Assembly: GCA_964405075.1 (NCBI GenBank) | Contig: CAYOMP010000040.1 | Coordinates: 1-18,353 of the forward strand | Direction of reading: 5' to 3' | Origin: CAYOMP01 sp964405075 | GTDB lineage: Bacteria > Bacillota > Clostridia > Lachnospirales > Lachnospiraceae | Length of the DNA stretch: 18,353 nt | Part shown: positions 15,712-18,353 of the stretch, in pieces | How the letters are laid out: every line of letters starts with the position of its first letter | Position numbering within the stretch: the stretch's first letter is position 1 | Program-made: the position numbers and the translations under genes | The notes under the pieces: generated by a model | Told to the model about the DNA's origin: nothing | Databases searched by the model: none | The model's input: only the letters and a program-made list of their open reading frames with translations

Positions 15712-16387
15712 ATATATTCTCTGTGTATCTACAGTTAGGAAAGCCCCCACAACCATAAAATTCACCAAATTTTCCAGTTCTTTTCTTTAAAATCTCTCCG
15801 CAACGTGGACATATTCTTTCTTCTGATGTTTCCACAACATCATCCAACTCTTTTGCCAAATTTTCAAATACTTGTTGATTCATTCTGCAATCATTCAAAG
15901 CTCTATGCGCCCCATCAGTGGATAAATTATAATATTCAGCCAAATCTACTAACTTATGATGCGATAGCTGTTTTAAACATTTTCTTGCTAATTTTAATGT
16001 ATCAATATAATCATTGTTAGGAACTCCACCTAAATACTTTTCACAATCCCTGTAAATGAATTTCATATCAAAGCTTGCAATATTATGTCCAACTAATACA
16101 TTATCACCTATAAACTCTAAGAATTCCGGCAATATTTCTTCAAATGAAGGTTCATTAGCTACCATCAAATCACTTATCCCGTTAACCATATACGCTGCCT
16201 TTGGAATAGGTATCATTGGATTAACTAAGCGACTATATTCTTCTACTATTTTACCTTTTTTTACTTTTATAGCTGATATTTCTACTATTTCATCTGTTTT
16301 GATGGATATTCCTGTAGTTTCCAAGTCGAATAAAACATATGTATCTATATATTTATTTAACAATTTTCCTGGTGTGTTTGTTAGCAT
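15710..16387 (-). CDS. DEDDh 3'-5' exonuclease fused to topoisomerase-type zinc finger
   Basis: A protein of 225 residues. I chose ATG 16387, which has AAAGGTG 6 nt upstream, over the in-frame GTG 9 bases earlier. The exonuclease domain (about 15-180) has all three sites: Exo I FDLETTG (D21, E23), Exo II GHNIASFD (D107) and Exo III GAHRALND (H161, D166), the DEDDh pattern of DnaQ and PolC proofreading domains. The C-terminal 33 residues hold a four-cysteine finger (C193, C196, C213, C219) in CPRCG...FYGCGGFPNC, matching the zinc ribbons at the end of type IA topoisomerases, which bind single-stranded DNA. The likely role is trimming of single-stranded 3' ends in DNA repair, with the finger helping to grip DNA. 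It is a single-gene unit ending at a shared terminator. Confidence 0.88.
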   Translation of the reverse strand: MLTNTPGKLLNKYIDTYVLFDLETTGISIKTDEIVEISAIKVKKGKIVEEYSRLVNPMIPIPKAAYMVNGISDLMVANEPSFEEILPEFLEFIGDNVLVGHNIASFDMKFIYRDCEKYLGGVPNNDYIDTLKLARKCLKQLSHHKLVDLAEYYNLSTDGAHRALNDCRMNQQVFENLAKELDDVVETSEERICPRCGEILKKRTGKFGEFYGCGGFPNCRYTENI

Positions 16388-16519
16388 TTGTGTCACCTTT
16401 CTTAACTATCTTTGTCGTAATATATCTAATATAACATAAGTCAGGTAATTTGTGAAAGTAAACTCCTTGCATAGTTTTTTACACTTAGATGTATTTTAAT
16501 ATAAATTAATCTCCTAGAA

Positions 16520-16685
16520 CAAAGAGTTTTCTTGCAAACTCTTTGCGCGCAAGCGGTGCATATTGCACGTAATGCTTTTTATATCACAGAAAATACTTTA
16601 TTACGTTAATTCGCAAAATATTTCCTATGATATAAGAACAACGTGAGCCAAGCACATTCATGCGTCGCAATTTGCAACATTCTAC
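16520..16685 (-). repeat. Palindromic intergenic element, copy 1
   Basis: Read on the minus strand it holds, in order: GTAGAAT followed by a small hairpin (GTTGC/GCGAC, 16664-16678); a long hairpin with 17-nt arms (16619-16635 and 16579-16595) around GCGAATTAACGTAATAAA (16597-16614); a GTGCA-ATA-TGCAC hairpin (16556-16568); the palindrome TTGCGCGCAA (16543-16552); and a perfect 10-bp hairpin (16520-16545). The long hairpin and core recur inverted at 18219-18305. In the long arms, both positions that mismatch on the plus strand become G-U pairs on the minus strand, so the structure is intact in minus-strand RNA. It lies downstream of the SPFH gene, in the same sense. Confidence 0.8.
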
Positions 16686-16725
16686 TGCATTATTAGCAAC
16701 CATAATTATTTCTTATTAGCAAAAT

Positions 16726-16747
16726 GACCGCACAAAAATGTACGGTC
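16726..16747 (-). terminator. Terminator-like hairpin after the SPFH gene
   Basis: On the minus strand GACCGTACA-TTTT-TGTGCGGTC forms a 9-bp stem with one U-G wobble and a tetraloop, 26 bp after the SPFH stop codon, followed by ATTTTGC. The T-run is short, so termination may be moderate. Confidence 0.65.
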
Positions 16748-16772
16748 GTTCATTATATTCATTTTGTTAAGT

Positions 16773-17687
16773 TTATTTTTTAATTACTTCTGAAAATGTT
16801 GTAGCTAATCCTGCGAGTCCCTGTAACTCACTTGGAATAATAATCTTTGTTGCCTGGCCATCTGCTGCCTTTGCAAATGCCTCTAAGCTCTTAAGCTGTA
16901 ATACGCTCTCGTCAGCTTCTGCTTCTTTTAAATATCTAATACCATCAGCTGTTGCCTGTTGTACTCTCTGAATAGCTTCTGCCTGACCTTCTGCTTCACG
17001 AATTGTGGCTTCTTTCTTAGCTTCGGCTCTCAAAATTGCTGCCTGCTTTTCAGCTTCTGCATCAAGAATTGCTGATTCTTTCTTACCTTGTGCAACTAAT
17101 ATTGCAGCTTCTTTTTCACCTTGTGCAATAAGAATTGCCTCACGCTTTTCAAGTTCTGCCTTCATCTGTTTTTCCATTGCTTCGTTAATAGCTGCTGGAG
17201 GAATAATATTCTTTAATTCTACACGATTAACCTTGATTCCCCATGGGTCTGTAGCCACGTCTAAAGATTCTCTCATTCTTGTATTAATTGTTTCTCTTGA
17301 TGTAAGAGTTTCATCAAGTTCCAAATCACCTATAATATTTCTAAGAGTTGTTGCTGTTAAGTTTTCAATAGCCATTAATGGATTAGCAACTCCATAAGCA
17401 TATAACTTTGGATCTGTAATCTGATAGAAAACTACTGTATCAATTCTCATTGTTACATTATCCTTTGTGATAACCGGCTGTGGTTCAAAGTCAACCACCT
17501 GTTCCTTTAAGTCTACCCTCTTTGCAATTCTGTCAATTATAGGCATTTTAAAATGAATACCTACATTCCATGTATCCTGATATCCACCAAGTCTTTCAAC
17601 AATTGCTGCCTGAGCCTGTGGCACGATTTTGATACATGATGTTAAAATCCATAAAATTAGTACTACTAGAACTATGAAAAATATCAT
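16773..17687 (-). CDS. SPFH/Band 7 (stomatin/prohibitin-like) membrane protein
   Basis: A protein of 304 residues. One N-terminal membrane segment (2-18) is followed by the SPFH domain (about 20-175), with VPQAQAAIVERLGGY (22-36), ITKDNVTMRIDTVVFYQITDP (73-93) and DPWGIKVNRVELKNI (147-161), all typical of the stomatin/paraslipin group. Residues 180-234 are five tandem 11-residue repeats of the type EKxAAILxAxG, a long charged coiled coil, and the end is Gly/Ala-rich. These proteins oligomerise in the membrane and organise microdomains or control membrane proteases. A paired NfeD gene is common but none is adjacent here. AGGAGG at 17696-17701 sets the ATG. It is a single-gene unit with a hairpin after the stop. 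Confidence 0.93.
   Translation of the reverse strand: MIFFIVLVVLILWILTSCIKIVPQAQAAIVERLGGYQDTWNVGIHFKMPIIDRIAKRVDLKEQVVDFEPQPVITKDNVTMRIDTVVFYQITDPKLYAYGVANPLMAIENLTATTLRNIIGDLELDETLTSRETINTRMRESLDVATDPWGIKVNRVELKNIIPPAAINEAMEKQMKAELEKREAILIAQGEKEAAILVAQGKKESAILDAEAEKQAAILRAEAKKEATIREAEGQAEAIQRVQQATADGIRYLKEAEADESVLQLKSLEAFAKAADGQATKIIIPSELQGLAGLATTFSEVIKK
16986..17150 (-). repeat. Five tandem 33-bp units inside the SPFH gene
   Basis: Residues 180-234 read as five 11-residue units (EKREAILIAQG, EKEAAILVAQG, KKESAILDAEA, EKQAAILRAEA, KKEATIREAEG). Amino-acid similarity is high while codons vary, so the repeat is old and held by protein selection. An 11-residue period fits a hendecad coiled coil. 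Confidence 0.85.
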
Positions 17688-17707
17688 ATCTATATCTCCT
17701 CCTTATC

Positions 17708-17736
17708 TACATATACATTTATACTACTACAGTCAA
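17708..17736 (-). promoter_or_regulatory. Candidate promoter for the SPFH gene
   Basis: On the minus strand TTGACT (17731-17736) and TATGTA (17708-17713) are 17 nt apart, but this puts the start very close to the ribosome site. An overlapping alternative is TTGTAA (17744-17749) with TAGTAT (17721-17726), also 17 nt apart. One of the two is likely used; neither is consensus. Confidence 0.4.
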
Positions 17737-17902
17737 AAATAGTTTACAAGTTTTTTTACAAATTGGGACTTTAATACTATTACAATATACCTATATATTT
17801 TTTTTAAAATGTATTATCTTTCAAATCAAATTATTCCCTACAAATATTTTTTCACTCCTCTCTCCCCATCTCCATATTCATTCAAAATTTTGTGCATATT
17901 AA

Positions 17903-18034
17903 ATATAGAATTTTCATATTCCATATCAGACTGTCATACATACGTCAGCACTTAATGAGCACTCGTGCGAATTTAGTACTGTTACGTATGTATCAAGCGC
18001 AAGTGTGTCTGTATTGGAAATGAAAATTCTATTT
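17903..18034. repeat. Long imperfect palindrome, about 130 bp
   Basis: Outer arms share a perfect 13-bp match, ATAGAATTTTCAT (17905-17917) with its complement at 18020-18032, continuing with small bulges through TTCCA and CAGAC. The middle arms ATACATACGT (17936-17945) and ACGTATGTAT (17984-17993) are perfect. The inner part pairs CAG(C/T)ACT with AGTACTG, and the apex is GCAC-TC-GTGC (17960-17969). One inner mismatch becomes a G-U pair only on the minus strand. Total arms span about 60 bp each with an asymmetric insert (17994-18006). No protein-coding sequence is inside it. Confidence 0.8.
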
Positions 18035-18123
18035 ATATCACAAACTTTAATTGTATTCTGTTTTTAATTTAAAAATTGGGGTTGATTTTTTTCTTTTATC
18101 GTTGTAGTATCTTGTTATAGGTA

Positions 18124-18144
18124 ACATAGTTTTGATTACTATGT
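18124..18144. repeat. Inverted repeat ACATAGT / ACTATGT
   Basis: A perfect 7-bp inverted repeat around a 7-nt loop, in A+T-rich non-coding DNA between the long palindrome and repeat copy 2. No T-run follows. Confidence 0.4.
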
Positions 18145-18177
18145 GTAATAGTTTTTCATTTTGCACATATACTAATA

Positions 18178-18212
18178 ATATCAAGAGGTTTCCAACGAAA
18201 TACTTTTGATAT
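18178..18212 (+). repeat. 10-bp hairpin just before repeat copy 2
   Basis: ATATCAAGAG (18178-18187) pairs with CTTTTGATAT (18203-18212) over 10 positions, one of them a G-U pair in plus-strand RNA, closing a 15-nt loop. It directly precedes copy 2 of the palindromic element. Confidence 0.45.
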
Positions 18213-18218
18213 GACTTT

Positions 18219-18353
18219 TTATATCATAGGAAATACCTTGGCGAATTAACGTAATAAATTATCAAAGTGTCCTATGCTATAAAAAGCACTACGTGCAATA
18301 TGCGCACTCGCGCGAGGATGTAGAATGTCGTAAACGACCGCGCTCGGCGCGAG
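18219..18353 (+). repeat. Palindromic intergenic element, copy 2, cut by the window end
   Basis: On the plus strand it holds the arm TTATATCATAGGAAATA (18219-18235), identical to the complement of 16619-16635, and the exact 18-nt core GCGAATTAACGTAATAAA (18241-18258). The returning arm is centred on TCCTATG (18270-18276). Next come GCACTACGTGCAATATGC, the palindrome CTCGCGCGAG (18307-18316), then GTAGAATGTCG-TAAA-CGAC (18320-18338). CTCGCGC (18307-18313) also pairs with GCGCGAG (18347-18353) at the very end. The G+C-rich tail is unlike the surrounding A+T-rich DNA. The GTAGAATGT module comes after the long hairpin here but before it in copy 1, so the order is permuted. Confidence 0.8.

Larger units (their letters stand above)
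16388..16772. other. Gene-free stretch rich in hairpins between two leftward genes
   Basis: No open frame with a ribosome site is visible here. From left to right it holds about 130 bp of plain A+T-rich sequence that should contain the exonuclease promoter, though no convincing box pair was found. Next come the palindromic repeat (16520-16685) and the SPFH-gene terminator (16726-16747). Confidence 0.7.
17688..18353. other. 666-bp gene-free stretch at the right edge
   Basis: No open frame with a ribosome site was found on either strand. The stretch holds the SPFH promoter candidates, an A+T-rich spacer, the long palindrome at 17903-18034, two smaller inverted repeats (18124-18144 and 18178-18212), and repeat copy 2 running off the edge. 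A weak rightward promoter (TTGATT 18082-18087, 17 nt, TAGTAT 18105-18110) could transcribe into copy 2. Confidence 0.6.

Noticed and set aside
15710..17687. Exonuclease plus SPFH protein as a phage-defence pair
   Set aside because: The genes are separated by 385 bp with a terminator-like hairpin and a repeat, each looks like an independent housekeeping unit, and no defence-associated domain is visible.
16520..18353. CRISPR array
   Set aside because: The repeats are two long inverted copies of a modular hairpin unit, not regularly spaced direct repeats with unique spacers, and no cas gene is present.
1..18353. tRNA, rRNA or known riboswitch genes
   Set aside because: No cloverleaf, rRNA-like stretch or recognisable riboswitch core was seen on either strand; a covariance-model scan would be needed to rule out weaker candidates.

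Overview
The window looks like chromosome from a low-GC, Gram-positive gut-type Clostridia, most likely Lachnospiraceae. The sequence is strongly A+T-rich, with AAGGAG/GGAGG ribosome sites throughout. It carries a DUF4364 gene next to a YhcC-type radical SAM gene, a secreted LxxG-repeat protein paired with an MMPL transporter, and palindromic intergenic repeats of a style familiar from that family. The taxonomic call is inference from gene content; no rRNA or tRNA gene was seen.

Region 1 (1-6886, all leftward) is a surface-glycan cassette. In transcription order it holds a GT4 glycosyltransferase, a GT2 glycosyltransferase with an unusual metal-site region, a 184-bp gap filled by two imperfect hairpins, a DPM1-like polyprenyl-phosphate glycosyltransferase, a DUF2304 membrane protein, two tandem-duplicated multi-membrane Gpi18-like glycosyltransferases, and an acyltransferase-3 gene that runs off the left edge. 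A coherent reading is that a sugar is loaded on a polyprenyl phosphate, used by GT-C enzymes outside the membrane, and the product is O-acylated. Divergent from this is a single fucosyltransferase-like gene (6997-7776) with its own near-consensus promoter and a strong bidirectional terminator.

Region 2 (7965-12826) is an export module: an MMPL/RND-type transporter and a secreted LxxG-repeat partner in one leftward operon, divergently controlled by a TetR-family regulator. The intergenic region holds facing promoters and two inverted repeats that could be operators.

Region 3 (12997-15711) is a tight rightward operon of malic enzyme, a YhcC-type radical SAM protein and DUF4364, ending at a bidirectional terminator. 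Region 4 (15710-18353) has a leftward DEDDh exonuclease fused to a topoisomerase-type zinc finger and a leftward SPFH/stomatin-like gene with no NfeD partner beside it. It also has about 1 kb of gene-free sequence rich in structured repeats: two inverted copies of one palindromic element (16520-16685 and 18219-18353, sharing an exact 18-nt core) and a separate palindrome of about 130 bp (17903-18034). These repeats are the least explained part of the window. Base pairing in the two copies is preserved through G-U wobbles on one strand, which argues that they act as RNA or spread as hairpin-forming units.
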